In this document: piece after piece, positions 9,726 to 20,016 of the stretch | Numbering within the stretch: position 1 is the first letter of the stretch | Layout of the letters: each line of letters starts with the position of its first letter | From: Arsenophonus sp046530935 | GTDB lineage: Bacteria; Pseudomonadota; Gammaproteobacteria; Enterobacterales; Enterobacteriaceae | Length of the DNA: 36,970 nucleotides | Assembly (NCBI GenBank): GCA_046530935.1 | Contig: JBHEQW010000086.1 | Span: 1 to 36,970, forward strand | Direction of reading: 5' to 3' | Notes under the pieces: generated by a model | The model's input: the letters and a program-made list of their open reading frames with translations, nothing else | Database searches by the model: none | Told to the model about the DNA's origin: nothing | Made by a program: the position numbers and the translations under genes

Positions 9726-11063
9726 TTAACTTTCAAAACAAAATATTTCTGTATTTATCAATGTTTGTAAACCAGCGGCCTTATTTTCAACTTCAAGCCA
9801 TTCTTTCCACGGATCTGAATTATTAACAATCCCAGCACCAGCATAAAGCCGAAGTTGATCATTATTAATGTGAGCACAACGTAACGAAACAATAAATTCA
9901 CTTTGATTTAATGATAAATAGCCTGCATTACCTGCATACCAACCGCGGCAAATAGGTTCATTTTGCTGTAAAAAATATTTAGCTATTTTTCTCGGCACAC
10001 CAGCAACCGAAGCTGTTGGCTGTAAACGATATAGACAATCGCTATCACTGACATGCTGTAATGTGATATGAATAAAACGACGCAGATGCTGGATTTTACG
10101 CAATAAAATAATATCAGCTTGGGAAACATCAATTTTTTCACAATTATCTTGCCATCTTTGACAAATATCATCTACAACAAGCAAATTTTCATGCTGATTT
10201 TTATCATCATTCATTAACCAATCGGAATTGGCTTTTCTGACAATTGGGTCTGATGAATTAACTACTGTCCCAGCTAATGCTTCTGTATAAAGCTGTTGAA
10301 ATTTACGATAATAAAGTCTCTCAGGGGTTGATGATAAAAAAGCATGTTGATGATTAAAGGAGATCATAAAATGATAACATTGGAAATTAACAGCTTTACT
10401 AGCCGACAGCAGACTCGCTCCATTTAATGGTTTTGTTAATTTAATATCCGTTTGGCGGGCAACCACCACTTTATCCATAATCCCTCTATTAATCAGTTTT
10501 ACTGCCTGAGTGGTTAAATCCTCCCATTGTTGGTATTCAGGAAGATGTTTAATTTGCTTAATACTGCTATTAATCGGTAAAATAGGGTTAACTGATTTCA
10601 ATTTAGATAAAAATTGTAGAGCTTGTAGCAGATCTTGTTGATCAATAATATTGATTGCCAATATCCATTTCCCATGACAATAATAAAACTCAATTCGTGG
10701 TAAAAATAAATAGCTATCATGACCAACAAAATCAGCATAATACTCATTATCAGGAAGCGGCTGCCAGGCAATTAATCCCCAAATCCGCATGATTGTGCTC
10801 ACTGTTTGTTGCTGTAAAAATTGTTCAGCAGCAGAAATATTAAGAAACCGTTTTACCTCACCTAGCAAAACCGCTTCTTCATGACCATCGCGATGATACC
10901 AATAGAATTGAGGATAAAATTGCTGACTAGCCAGCCAATCTAAGGCTGGAAATGTGATATCAGCAGGTAAAGGAAATTCATATTGTTGCACACTTTCAGC
11001 ATCGATTTTTCGTTCAGATAAAAATTGATGAACAGTTGCCATAAACTCTGTAATATTAAACAC
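9726..11063 (-). CDS. menF: MenF, menaquinone-specific isochorismate synthase
   Basis: MenF isomerises chorismate to isochorismate with Mg2+ and belongs to the chorismate-binding (MST) family. The 445-residue product is close to E. coli MenF (431). The general base lysine is K198 in MDKVVVARQ. TEALAGT is followed by the 'hEnLLVVDDI' region, then LQPTASVAGVPRK, GWYAGNAGY, and RLYAGAGIV near the C-terminus, in family order. The start is GTG at 11061-11063, with AGAGGA 8 nt upstream. The first in-frame ATG lies seven codons later without a better Shine-Dalgarno. It is the first gene of the men cluster. No strong promoter was recognised upstream. The enterobactin-type paralogue EntC is less likely given the men context. 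Confidence 0.95.
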   Translation of the reverse strand: MFNITEFMATVHQFLSERKIDAESVQQYEFPLPADITFPALDWLASQQFYPQFYWYHRDGHEEAVLLGEVKRFLNISAAEQFLQQQTVSTIMRIWGLIAWQPLPDNEYYADFVGHDSYLFLPRIEFYYCHGKWILAINIIDQQDLLQALQFLSKLKSVNPILPINSSIKQIKHLPEYQQWEDLTTQAVKLINRGIMDKVVVARQTDIKLTKPLNGASLLSASKAVNFQCYHFMISFNHQHAFLSSTPERLYYRKFQQLYTEALAGTVVNSSDPIVRKANSDWLMNDDKNQHENLLVVDDICQRWQDNCEKIDVSQADIILLRKIQHLRRFIHITLQHVSDSDCLYRLQPTASVAGVPRKIAKYFLQQNEPICRGWYAGNAGYLSLNQSEFIVSLRCAHINNDQLRLYAGAGIVNNSDPWKEWLEVENKAAGLQTLINTEIFCFES

Positions 11064-11421
11064 TATTACTATCCTCTTGAGTTACCATCTAATAAATCAT
11101 TTTATCAAAGTCACTTGGCTAACCTCGTATTTATTTTGCTATTTATATTTTAGAAAACCATTTATTAGTTTTTTTACTTTTAATAAAATTCACTCATAAA
11201 AATCAAGTGATATTAGCGCTAGGAGTAATATAGAGCGGCAAATCATTTGATACAGAAAAGCAAAATAGTTGACATGCTAAAAAAATACACAAAGGAAAGT
11301 TATTTGATACTAACTGCTGTATCGAGGCAATTATTTTGCTTCTACTAGAAAAGACCATAAACTTAGTTTTAAAATTCCTGGCTTAGAATGGCGTCAGCTT
11401 ATACTTTAAATAATTTTGTGT
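11064..11421. other. Non-coding stretch upstream of menF
   Basis: This AT-rich intergenic DNA should contain the menF promoter. Several AT-rich hexamers exist, but no pair with good spacing stands out. No open frame and no recognised IS sequence were found. Confidence 0.4.
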
Positions 11422-11766
11422 TTATGTACTTCTTCTCACACTTGTTAAAAAAGCAGGTATATCGGAACTGCTAGAAGCTATCGAAGGTTGTTGCAATCGC
11501 AATATTAGAGAAACCAGGTATTCTCCTAGCTTATTGCGTTGCGTGCTATTTCGTTGATACCACTTACCATCAAATTCATAAAATCACGAGTAATAGCTGC
11601 TGATATATTCAAAATTACTTGCCTGATACAGCACAGGCCTTAACGCTAACAGCGCCTCATATGCAAATGAGGATTTATGCACCATTGATGCATAAAGTAT
11701 GCTAATAGCTTTCAGCGTATAGCTAATCGCTAGTGATGCTAAGTTTTTAGCCATGTAATCATGCAT
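11422..11766 (-). pseudogene. Unrecognised broken ORF, 114 codons with one internal TGA
   Basis: The minus-strand frame from ATG at 11764-11766 reads through 60 codons (MHDYMAKNLASLAISYTLKA...) to a TGA at 11584-11586. It then continues in the same frame for 53 codons (FYEFDGKWYQRNSTQRNKLG...) to TAA at 11422-11424. The composition looks protein-like, with a helical, Ala/Leu/Ser-rich first half and an aromatic/basic second half. I do not recognise the family. It does not match the IS elements in this window. It could be a remnant of a cellular gene, an effector or a phage gene broken by a single nonsense change; whether TGA is read through cannot be told. No clear ribosome binding site was found. 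Confidence 0.35.
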
Positions 11767-11985
11767 CCATAATCAGTTAAGTTACGTATATTCATAATTC
11801 CTAGTTCCGGCTATTATTCTTGAACTGCTGTTAAGATTCATCAATGTAACTACACACCAAGTGCATTATGCTAACCAACGCCTATTATGGCACTTTAAAA
11901 AAGTTAACCAAAATTTAATTTTCCACATAATTCATTGAAAACTCATCTATTTGACCATTGATAACCATACAAAAAATGAAACAAA
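11767..11985. other. Non-coding stretch, nothing recognised
   Basis: This is short AT-rich DNA between the broken ORF and the IS5-family remnant. No signal was recognised. Confidence 0.4.
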
Positions 11986-12680
11986 ATTAAGAATGATCTC
12001 TTTGCAGACCAGCATCACTTACAGACGATCAAGAAATTTTTCGACTGGCTTATCAAGATTAGAACCTGTATAGACTTTCTGCATCTGGTAGCAAAATTAA
12101 CTATGTGGAAGGCGGCTGCAGACACGCATGCTCGGTCATCAAAAAAGAGAATGTAATCAGCTCTCTACAACTAAGAGCACATTAGAGATGGTTTCTATTT
12201 TAATCTTAAATGGTATCTCTACAACCTGTCTAAGTAGCAACTGTGGTACCATTTTAGATTTAATGACATTCAATAGCTTATATTAACTTGCTCCATGCCA
12301 TCATATATCCTTGACCGCACAGTATCTCTGTATACGTGTTTCTACAACAGAATCTGTGAAGCATGTGCTAAAGATATTTTAGATAGTATACATCACAACT
12401 TCCAAAGAAAAGCTTTATAGCGCTTAGCGACAAAAATCATCGATGCCACCTTAGTATACATACTCCTAAGCAGTCCTTTACGAATTACGAAAAGGAACAA
12501 CTAAAGCAATGAAGCGATGCCTGCTCATTGTAATCCTATCAAGCGGTGATAAAAAGATTTTAAAGGGTCTTGTTAAGACTAAGAACACTGTAAGAGCGAT
12601 GTTAGCTATAAGCTTTCAGTAAACATGGATAAAAAGTACAAGTTCATCAAAAAATCTGAGTTATTACTAAATTTAGTATA
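11986..12680 (+). mobile_element. IS5-family transposase remnant
   Basis: Plus-strand translation with frame changes gives YIPDRTVSLYTCFYNRICEA at about 12300-12360. This corresponds to the 'lPDrTTiw.FenRig' segment of IS5-family transposases. Near 12435-12500, KIIDATLVYIPKQSF matches 'g.iiDATlV.aPkQ', which carries a catalytic aspartate. Near 12605-12655, SVNMDKKYKFIKK corresponds to 'yGYKlsi..D.kyk.IrK'. The N-terminal part is weak, and both ends and inverted repeats are lost. Multiple stops make it non-functional. This is the only copy of this family recognised in the window. Confidence 0.7.
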
Positions 12681-12719
12681 GCCTGCTTAGGCTATCTTTT
12701 TATGCTTCTTTAGTTTTAT

Positions 12720-13060
12720 TACATATTCTTAAATTGCATGTTGTTTAAAATATGATTAGTCAGCAGCTAATTTTATATAGCTGATTTTAGATTTTCTGAA
12801 AAAACTATAACAACCCAAATACCATTGAAAATGTTGTTGTTCTCGAACCTACATTTCTTCACGGCTCAGATTCAGTAGCTGTAGCCTTAGTGTCGTAAAA
12901 GCTAATTAAATCAGATTAGTCATTATTATTGACACTAACTGTTCCTCTGACTGAAAATCGTAAAATGCCAACAGTTTTTATCAATCTTTCTCCAGTTTTT
13001 TTATTGCTGCAGTATACTTAGCTGAAAACCTTCACAACAAAACATCTTAGCCAAGTTAAA
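12720..13060 (-). mobile_element. IS256-family remnant, C-terminal part only (copy B)
   Basis: Minus-strand translation gives IKKLEKD..KLLAFYDFQSE, then MTNLI.LAFTTLRL and a REQQHFQWYL tract. These correspond to the 'LekDrE.LLaFYdFPaEhW..irTtNPIEStFatvR' C-terminal region of IS256-family transposases. At nucleotide level the piece matches the 3' thirds of the copies at 14800, 24650 and 32200. The N-terminal two thirds are missing. Boundaries are approximate. Confidence 0.7.
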
Positions 13061-13698
13061 TTTTTTATTTTATAAATACAATTTACATAAAATTAAAGCT
13101 TATTTATAGTGTTACTATAAAATATCTTATTTTCAGATAAGATTATTTATTTTTTATCATTGATATGATATCAGAAAATTGCTTCTAAACTCAAGGAATA
13201 ATATTAATTTCTGCCAATTTCAGAATATATTACCACAAGCATCAAATAAATTACTTATATCTATGACTAACACAGATGTTACATCTTATTTTATTGTCAA
13301 TTCTAAATAATATACCAAACTCTCTGAATTTAAAAATGGGCATTTTTACCTGTTATCAACGTGGCATATCTTCAATTCAAACAAAATAAGATAGAAAAAT
13401 ATGTAAGTAATATCTAAGTGAAAGATGTAATAAATAAAATTATTAGTAGTAAATTACTAAAAGATTTAACAATAACATTAGAAGCTACAATTATATACGA
13501 TAGAAAATCGAGTTAGCTAGATACCTTTTCTTATGAATGTATAGATTTTACATTAAAAAAACATTGTGAAGATATTTTTAGATTTTAAATAAATAGGGCT
13601 TTATTATAGCTTTCATAATAGCTTTTCCAAAAGACTTTAGTGTTACTGAAGATAACTTAAAAAAACTTTGTTATCGTCACGATATTGTAAATAAGTTT
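13061..13698. other. AT-rich non-coding stretch
   Basis: No gene was recognised. There are short palindromes, for example an 8-bp stem (TTTATAGT/ACTATAAA) near 13100 and ATCTTAT/ATAAGAT near 13125, typical of very AT-rich DNA. The stretch ends at the left end of IS256-family copy C. Confidence 0.4.
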
Positions 13699-15155
13699 TA
13701 TCCGTTTCTGGTGTATTTGGTTTCTGAAATAATATAGCATCATGCTAATTGATTTTATGGCTGATTTCAATAACAGAGAGATGGCATGGCATGGAAGATG
13801 GTATGGCATGGAAAAGTCTACCATATAAATATCGGCGAAACCAGATATTACATGTGATCTCTTGCATGAACTCATCCGTAATGATGATAACTAACCGATA
13901 AAGCACCACACTTTAATCTTAAATTTGAAGCCATGATGCGATAATATCCTTAACATCACCTTCTTTATATGTGGCATGCCGTCCTCCATAACGATTATTT
14001 AGCAAAGCGAACTATACAAGACAAGTATTGACAATGTTGAAATTAAAGTGAGCCTAAGATCAATAATAGAGTGCAGCTACAAATGTATAATATGATTCAT
14101 CATCTAATCACTAGCTCATTATATAAAGCAAGCAAAAAAATTCAAAGAGTTACCTTTATACCATGGATTCTAACCTTCTTAGGGAAGATATATCAAGCTG
14201 TAATTTTTACAAAGCTATGTCTCAGCTTCTCGGCAAAAAAAACATATGCTATCTGCAAATACCTATCAACAGACTGAAACAGCAATAGCTTGAAATCATA
14301 AGAAATACTGCCTGTATAATTTAAGGGTAAGTAATATGCGATATATTTATTTCTTGCCAGATGGTATAGACATAGTGATCTCAAGCAAAATGATCATCTT
14401 TTCTGTATAGTATATTATATCGGCATAACTAATCATTGACATAAGTGACCTAGTTGCGCTAGAAAATGGTTATAGAAAGCCAGAAGCAAACTCACAGAAC
14501 TTTTCAACACCATTATGCTTGATGCCATAGCTTAACCGTATCTCCAAGTTTTGATGCTGAAGATAGTGGCCTTTGTTTTTTAGAATGCAATGACAAAAAT
14601 ACTTCAGGATACGCAGCACCAACGCTGTTGGGTACAAAAACATATAATATGCTGGCTTTACTACCAAAAAGCATGCAACAAAAAGTCAAAGCTGAGCGTA
14701 TCGATTAGAGATTTGCTTAGCAAATAGCCATGATGACGCTAATAACGCCATTTATATTTTTTTGGCAAGGTTTTCATAGAAGTATACTGCAGCGATAAAA
14801 AAGCTGCAGAAAGATCTAGAAGAACTGCTGGCATTCTACAATTTTCCATCAGAGCAGTGATCGACAATAAGAATGAGTAATCCTATTGAATTAGCTTTTA
14901 CGACACTAAGGCTATCGGATACAGAAGCTTAGTGGTAAAAAAGTGTAAGTTTGAGAACAATAACCTTTTCAATGGTATTTATGCTGGTACAATCAACTAA
15001 AAAACTCTAACCGGTGAGAGGTTGGCCGTGGACTTGCTGTGATCCTGTAGTGGGAAACAACATGGAATTTAAGGATGCAGAATAAATTCATGAAGCATTA
15101 GAACTGAGGATAGTAGACTGACACAGTCATACATAAGATTTGCTGTTATTGATAC
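13699..15155 (+). mobile_element. IS256-family insertion sequence, decayed, near full length (copy C)
   Basis: The left end carries TTTCTGGTGTAT (13704-13715), the right end the mirror-related CATACATAAGATTTGCTG (15129-15145). Between them lie frames of an IS256-family transposase. The clearest are at the 3' end: KKLQKDLEELLAFYNFPSEQ (about 14790-14850), then RMSNPIELAFTTLRL (about 14868-14912), matching 'NPIEStFatvR', and NMEFKDAE near 15060, matching the family's 'g.kF.DGe' ending. Frames are broken throughout. A 17-bp near-perfect tandem duplication is at 13779-13812. The right end runs into the 29-bp inverted repeat next to tyrA. Open frames inside it are fragments or shadows. Confidence 0.8.
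13779..13812. repeat. 17-bp tandem duplication, one mismatch
   Basis: The unit AGATGGCATGGCATGGA at 13779-13795 is repeated at 13796-13812 with a single C-to-T difference. It lies inside the 5' part of IS256-family copy C and is absent from the aligned region of the copy at 31200. Confidence 0.9.
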
Positions 15156-15209
15156 TTTCTAAAAACCGATTATACAATCTGTTTTTAGAAAGTATCAATA
15201 ACAGCAAAT
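15138..15209. repeat. Perfect 29-bp inverted repeat next to tyrA
   Basis: The left arm 15138-15166 (beginning ATTTGCTGTTATTGATAC) and right arm 15181-15209 are exact reverse complements, separated by a 14-nt loop. The structure starts 24 nt beyond the tyrA stop. It could act as a transcript terminator or a 3'-end stabiliser, but no T-tract follows it in the tyrA direction. The outer bases of the left arm coincide with the right-end motif of IS256-family copy C. Perfect pairing over 29 bp in otherwise decaying DNA points to recent origin. Confidence 0.95.
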
Positions 15210-15232
15210 TAAGGGCCTAATACATCATTACT

Positions 15233-16333
15233 TTATTGTAATAATGTATTACTTTCTTGCATAAAACGTTTAGCATCCTGACCAAACCATTGACTAATTC
15301 TCTTAAATTGAGTAATAAATTTTTGCTTATCGTAATTTTTAAGCAATGCCACAGAATGACCAAAACTTTGGTAATATTTAACTATCAAATCAATGTTATC
15401 ATCAGATGCCATAATAATATCTGCATAAAGCTGTGGATCCTGAGCAAACAGACGCCCAACCATTGCTAGCTCTAATCTATAAATAGGTGATGAAAACATT
15501 AATAATTGTTGCAGATCTATTTTTTGCTCAGATAAATATTGTCCATAAGAAAAACTAGTAAAATGGCGAAGTGCCTGAATAAACCCCATACATTTATCAT
15601 GCTCTGTCGCATTAATTTTATATAATTTAGCTCCCCAAACACTCAATTGTTGTAATAGCCATTGGTATGCTTGTGGATTTCTACCTTCACAATAAATAAT
15701 TATTTGTTTAGCAAAACTATTAACATCTGAGCTAAACATTGGATGTAAGCCAACAACAGCCCCATTATGCACTGATAACATAGCTTCAAGCGGCGGCTGC
15801 TTAATAGAAGAGATATCCATCAATAATGTATCTTCAGACAATTTCGGCAATTTATTAATAACTTCTAACGTTAAATGGATTGGAACACTTACCATTACTA
15901 CAGCGGCATTAGCCAATAATTCATAGGCTCTATCCCAATCTTCTTCGCTTAAACTATAAACTTCATATCCAGATAGTCTAAATAATCTACTAAATAATTT
16001 TCCCATCCGACCTTGCCCTCCTACTATAATAATAGGCCCTAGATCAACATTTAATTTTTTAAACCCTTGATTATTTTCATGCATATACGATTCACGCATA
16101 ATGCGTCGTAAGATATCTTCAATTAAATTAGGTGCAATACCTATTTTTTCTGCTTCTTTACGACGCTCTTCTAACATTGAAGCCTCACGTTCTGGAACAT
16201 AGATAGAGAACCCTTGTTGGCTTTTTAGTTCACCAACTGCTGTCACTAATTGTATTCTTTTTGCTATCAATGCGAGTAATGACTTATCAAGTTCATCAAT
16301 TTGGTGACGTAATTGTAATAATTTTGCAGACAT
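15233..16333 (-). CDS. tyrA: TyrA, bifunctional chorismate mutase / prephenate dehydrogenase
   Basis: TyrA converts chorismate to prephenate and then, with NAD+, to 4-hydroxyphenylpyruvate for tyrosine synthesis. The product has 366 residues (E. coli 373). Residues 1-90 are the AroQ-type mutase domain (LRHQIDELDKSLLALIAKR, then VPEREASMLEERR). From residue 100 the dehydrogenase begins with the nucleotide-binding GGQGRMG at 105-111, and GLHPMF is at 195-200. The ATG has AAGGT about 7 nt upstream. In E. coli tyrA is followed upstream by aroF and a few genes before rplS, in the same orientation. Here aroF is not recognisable and IS remnants fill the gap, while tyrA and the rplS block keep their relative order and strand. 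No sign of decay was seen. Confidence 0.97.
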   Translation of the reverse strand: MSAKLLQLRHQIDELDKSLLALIAKRIQLVTAVGELKSQQGFSIYVPEREASMLEERRKEAEKIGIAPNLIEDILRRIMRESYMHENNQGFKKLNVDLGPIIIVGGQGRMGKLFSRLFRLSGYEVYSLSEEDWDRAYELLANAAVVMVSVPIHLTLEVINKLPKLSEDTLLMDISSIKQPPLEAMLSVHNGAVVGLHPMFSSDVNSFAKQIIIYCEGRNPQAYQWLLQQLSVWGAKLYKINATEHDKCMGFIQALRHFTSFSYGQYLSEQKIDLQQLLMFSSPIYRLELAMVGRLFAQDPQLYADIIMASDDNIDLIVKYYQSFGHSVALLKNYDKQKFITQFKRISQWFGQDAKRFMQESNTLLQ

Positions 16334-17192
16334 ACAATTTACCTTGTATTAGCTTGCTTTTTTATGGTTTTAATACGCTATTTAAGTATTGGGTGAATTT
16401 TAATATATAATTTTCTTAATATTGGATCCGTTGTTTCCCAATTAATAGAACGTAGCTCACTATGATGTGAGCGTCACCAATAAGGCTTATTTCGAAGAAA
16501 GTTCATGATCTTAGTAGTGTTTTATATTCTGCAATATGTTTTTTTTAAAATTCATCAAAATATCTTGTATTAAATTTTCTAGAAAGCGTAAACCTGGTAT
16601 AAACTTAAAAAGAGAATACGCAACTTAACTATTTGCTGTTATACATCCTGTTTATCCAACACTAGCGCTTTATGATCTCTCTCCTAAAATTAATGATGAC
16701 AGAGCGAGTAATTTTTTTATAACACACCAAAAGATGGCATACACTAATACATCAAATTAGATCACCAATTTTTTCTTATATACGAAAATATTTATCCGCA
16801 TCTAGTCACAATTATCCGGTATTTTGATCAATAAACAAGGCTTAGCTGATGCTGCTGTGATACAACTGAATTAAGTGGCAAGACTAAAAATATGCTTGCC
16901 GATGAATTCATATATAGGGAAAATTAGAGATAATTTCCATTCCTTTCCTTCACAACATAGAATAAATACAAAAATAAATAGGCAGATAGATATAACGATT
17001 CCTAATGGAATGATGATTTCTATTTCTATGGCAAGATACTCAGAGAGCAATTTACTTAGATATATAAAATCCTCCAGTGTGCAACTAAACTGCTTTTTGT
17101 CATTGATGATTGATGTAATAAATTTTTTGAAACCAACTATGAAAATATATCAACTCATGTACACGCCTATCTGTCTAGCAAATTCTTACCTG

Positions 17193-17224
17193 CAGAACTT
17201 GTACCATTCAGAACTTGTACCATT
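17193..17224. repeat. Perfect 16-bp tandem duplication
   Basis: CAGAACTTGTACCATT occurs at 17193-17208 and 17209-17224 without mismatch, inside the IS91-family remnant. Confidence 0.95.
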
Positions 17225-17443
17225 GTTGAAGATGGTATTCGATTGTACTGTTCTGCCTCTTCTGAATGTTTCTACAGCTGTTTTTATGGCAAAACTAATA
17301 ACTCAAAATTCTTCAGTTCATGCAGTTTTCAAAGGCTTAGGAGACTAATTAACACAGAAAGGTTTATATTTTACTAGACCTCGACTAACAACAAATTATT
17401 TTCACTATTCCATTATTTTCTTTGATCTTTTTTCAGTAATAAC

Positions 17444-17498
17444 TGGCAATTTTAATACTGGTTTACACCTACTGTGTAAAACAGTATTAAAATTGCCA
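17444..17498. repeat. 25-bp inverted repeat inside the IS91-family transposase
   Basis: The left arm 17444-17468 (beginning TGGCAATTTTAATACTG) and right arm 17474-17498 pair with one mismatch around a 5-nt loop. The flanks encode ...SNNW on the left and IAIFCIFHT on the right. In the family these are separated by more sequence, and the other copy near 26100-26190 keeps about 78 nt where this copy has about 46. So the palindrome has replaced native transposase sequence. It has no adjacent gene and cannot be a terminator of a living gene. Confidence 0.9.
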
Positions 17499-18250
17499 TA
17501 TTCTGTATCTTTCACACTGATGCTATACAACTCAATTAAGATCAGCATATTTATTTCTCCATCACAAGTAGTAACCAAGATATTAAACATATTTTATGGA
17601 CATGATGTGTTCTTAAAAAAAGAGCACGCGAAAACATCTATATTAAGTCGTATCATTCGGCTGTTGCGTGACAGATATAACTTAATAAATCCTAGTATAG
17701 TTCTTACTTGTCTGTAGCATATTCGCGCAAGTAAGCAGTAGCAGCCTTACCTGAATGCACAGTATACGAACATTATTGAAAAGTATACTTTTTCCAAAAA
17801 GATGAAAGATGCCTGGCATAGCACATGAAATACATCTAATACTACAGCAAACCACACCATAGTATCAGCATCAAAACCTCGGCATTACAGAAAAAGTTGA
17901 GAGTAGTTGTACATCATTACCGGGATCAGCTAACTAAGCAATACACCAGCAGCTTACAATGATGCAGCAAAAAATAAATTATGTTCTATAATTTATCAGT
18001 ATTCCATCTATGCATCTTAAGATGGCGCCTTTACTTATACTTACTTCTAGCATCGTAAACTAGGCACGCTATACTAAAGATACATAAGGATCTGTAGATC
18101 AGTGATCGAAAAAACTGGAAAAACTAAAGTGTTCACAAGTTATGATAAGAGAATTCCTGCGCACAGATTTTTACAAATATATTCTGTGTTGCGACTGGTT
18201 ACTTTTTATCGACGCCTCACCTTGGCAAACATGAAATGGAATCATTGTCA

Positions 18251-19237
18251 GAATGAATGGATAAAATGAAAAACGATGATTAAGTAGGTTATTAACCTTA
18301 ATTTATGGAGTTAATGCCTATAAAATTAGTGCGTTAAGGTCAAAAAATACACAGTCCAATGATGAATTTTTCACTTACAATAAACCTATAAACAACCGAT
18401 TCTATATACTTTTAAAAAATTTATAGCTTTTAATCTTCACTTAAAGAGCGATTTAATTTTCTAAGTATCAAGCATCACTGACAGAAACAGCAATATCTAA
18501 TTTTAGAACATAATTTTTCTAAAGATTGACTTCATTCATTAATCTGGCTTTTAAGAATCATATCTATAATTGATAGATCAGTATTAGTAATTTGTTCTTA
18601 TAATAGACTCAACAAGCTGCAGTTGATGACAAAAACTTTTTTTCAAATTACAATGGATACAATACATATCTCCATTTCACAATTTAAAATATCTTATCTT
18701 GCGCACTATAATTTAAGTTTTTTCCATCCTTTTAAAATTAGATAACAATCATGATTATCTTGAATTTATAATAAATAAACTCAACTTTATTGATTAATAC
18801 CAATAAAACAATATTATGGCATTGCTGCATCTAGCATTGCATTAATTATAGTTATTAACTTACCTTCATTTCCATTTTAAACCAAACTTCAGGCATAGAG
18901 AATGCAGAATCTATTTCACAATGTGGTTGTGATTTAATTGTTCTATCATATATACCAGAGCAACTAAATAAATCACCCAAATATTCTGAACTATTTAGAT
19001 CAATTGCTTTTATCGCCAATGCTAATCCTATATTGATAATATATAGTGGTATTTTTTATACATGATATGTACTCTTATTTTTCAAATAAGTCTTTTTTTT
19101 ATATAAAATAAATCATTAATCAGCAAATCCCTAATCAGCTATATTATAATTCGTTACAATAATGCTGGTGCGCGCTTTTTTAAAATACCTACCAACATAA
19201 TATAATATATAAATTATCACTAAGTTCTATATTTAGC
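18251..19237. other. Non-coding stretch between IS91- and IS256-family remnants
   Basis: About 1 kb of AT-rich DNA with stops in all frames. No cellular gene (for example aroF or the yfi genes expected here by E. coli order) and no IS family was recognised. Confidence 0.45.
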
Positions 19238-20016
19238 CCATTTCTGGTGTATGGGATTTAGAAAAATGATGGCAGCATATCTCTTATCCTGCTAATTGAT
19301 TTACTAAATAATTTCAACAAAATAGAGATGATATGCAATGAAAAAGTTTGACCTAAAGATATCCGCGAAACCAGATATTAGTTGTGACCCATTGTATGAC
19401 CTGATCCAATTGTAGCAAGTATCTGATATATCAATCTTATCTCCGTTAAGGATAATCTCAAACACCATGTTGATACGACACATGCTGAAACGCCAATTTG
19501 GCTTATTGATTGGCGTCATTTCCTCATCAGTAACGGTTATTTGGCACAGAGAACAATACTGTATAGTAATACAATATAGTATTGAGACGATGTTAAGATT
19601 AAAGTTCCTAAGGTCATGATGACCGCATCGCGGATGTAACATGCTTAAATAGCTCATTCCTACCACTTTTTTACCTGAAGCATGCAAAAAAACATCGAAG
19701 AACTTTTGGCATTCTAAACCTTCCATTCCTATCAAAGCACTGAGCATCAAAGTAAGAATAAGAAATCCAATTAAATCAGCTTTTCGCTATAAGGCTATGA
19801 AGCCGACACGAAGAAACTATGGTTAGAGAAAAACAACGCTTTTAATGCTATTTAGGCTGCCACATCTGCTTAGAAAAGCAGAACTAGCTAAAAGAATTTA
19901 ATCTGTTTGGCCCTGCATCACACCATGATAGGTAAACAACGTTAAATTTAAAGATGAAGAACAGATTCACAAAACATAGCAGTCTTATTATTGTAAGCTA
20001 CATTTGCTAACAATTC
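19238..20016 (+). mobile_element. IS256-family remnant with internal deletion (copy D)
   Basis: The left end has TTTCTGGTGTATG (19242-19254), as in copy C. The 5' part contains IKVPKV near 19597-19615, the family 'VPK.RDR' region. The 3' part (19690-19990) aligns with the C-terminal region of the other copies, including the 'NPIE'-equivalent near 19757 and the ending before the right-end motif at about 20000. The middle, about 650 bp in the other copies, is missing. A minus-strand open frame across it (19304-19750) is a shadow. Confidence 0.75.

Larger units (their letters stand above)
16540..18250 (+). mobile_element. IS91-family insertion sequence, decayed, about 1.7 kb (copy 1)
   Basis: Plus-strand pieces of an IS91-family (Y2, zinc-binding) transposase appear in order. 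A Cys-rich region lies at about 17240-17340, then SFFSNNW near 17430. IAIFCIFHTDAIQLN (about 17490-17535) corresponds to the family's 'GIfCalHTyGrqLN.HpHiH'. YFFQKDE is near 17790, and FYKYILCCDWLLF (about 18170-18205) is a C-terminal zinc-finger-like segment shared with the inverted copy at 25380. Nucleotide similarity to that copy extends upstream to about 16540, so the element probably includes a second region before the transposase that I could not identify. The open frame at 16875-17348 is not the transposase frame. A palindrome at 17444-17498 has replaced part of the transposase, and a 16-bp tandem duplication is at 17193-17224. Confidence 0.7.

Noticed and set aside
13657..14667. Several 60-72 codon frames on both strands
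   Set aside because: They lie in IS256-family copy C and do not agree with each other in frame. They are fragments or shadows.
16875..17348. 157-codon open frame on the plus strand
   Set aside because: It lies in the IS91-family remnant, its frame does not follow the transposase, and its sequence has no recognisable family. Treated as part of the dead element.
19304..19750. 148-codon open frame on the minus strand
   Set aside because: It runs antisense through IS256-family copy D. The plus strand shows the transposase motifs, so this is a shadow frame.
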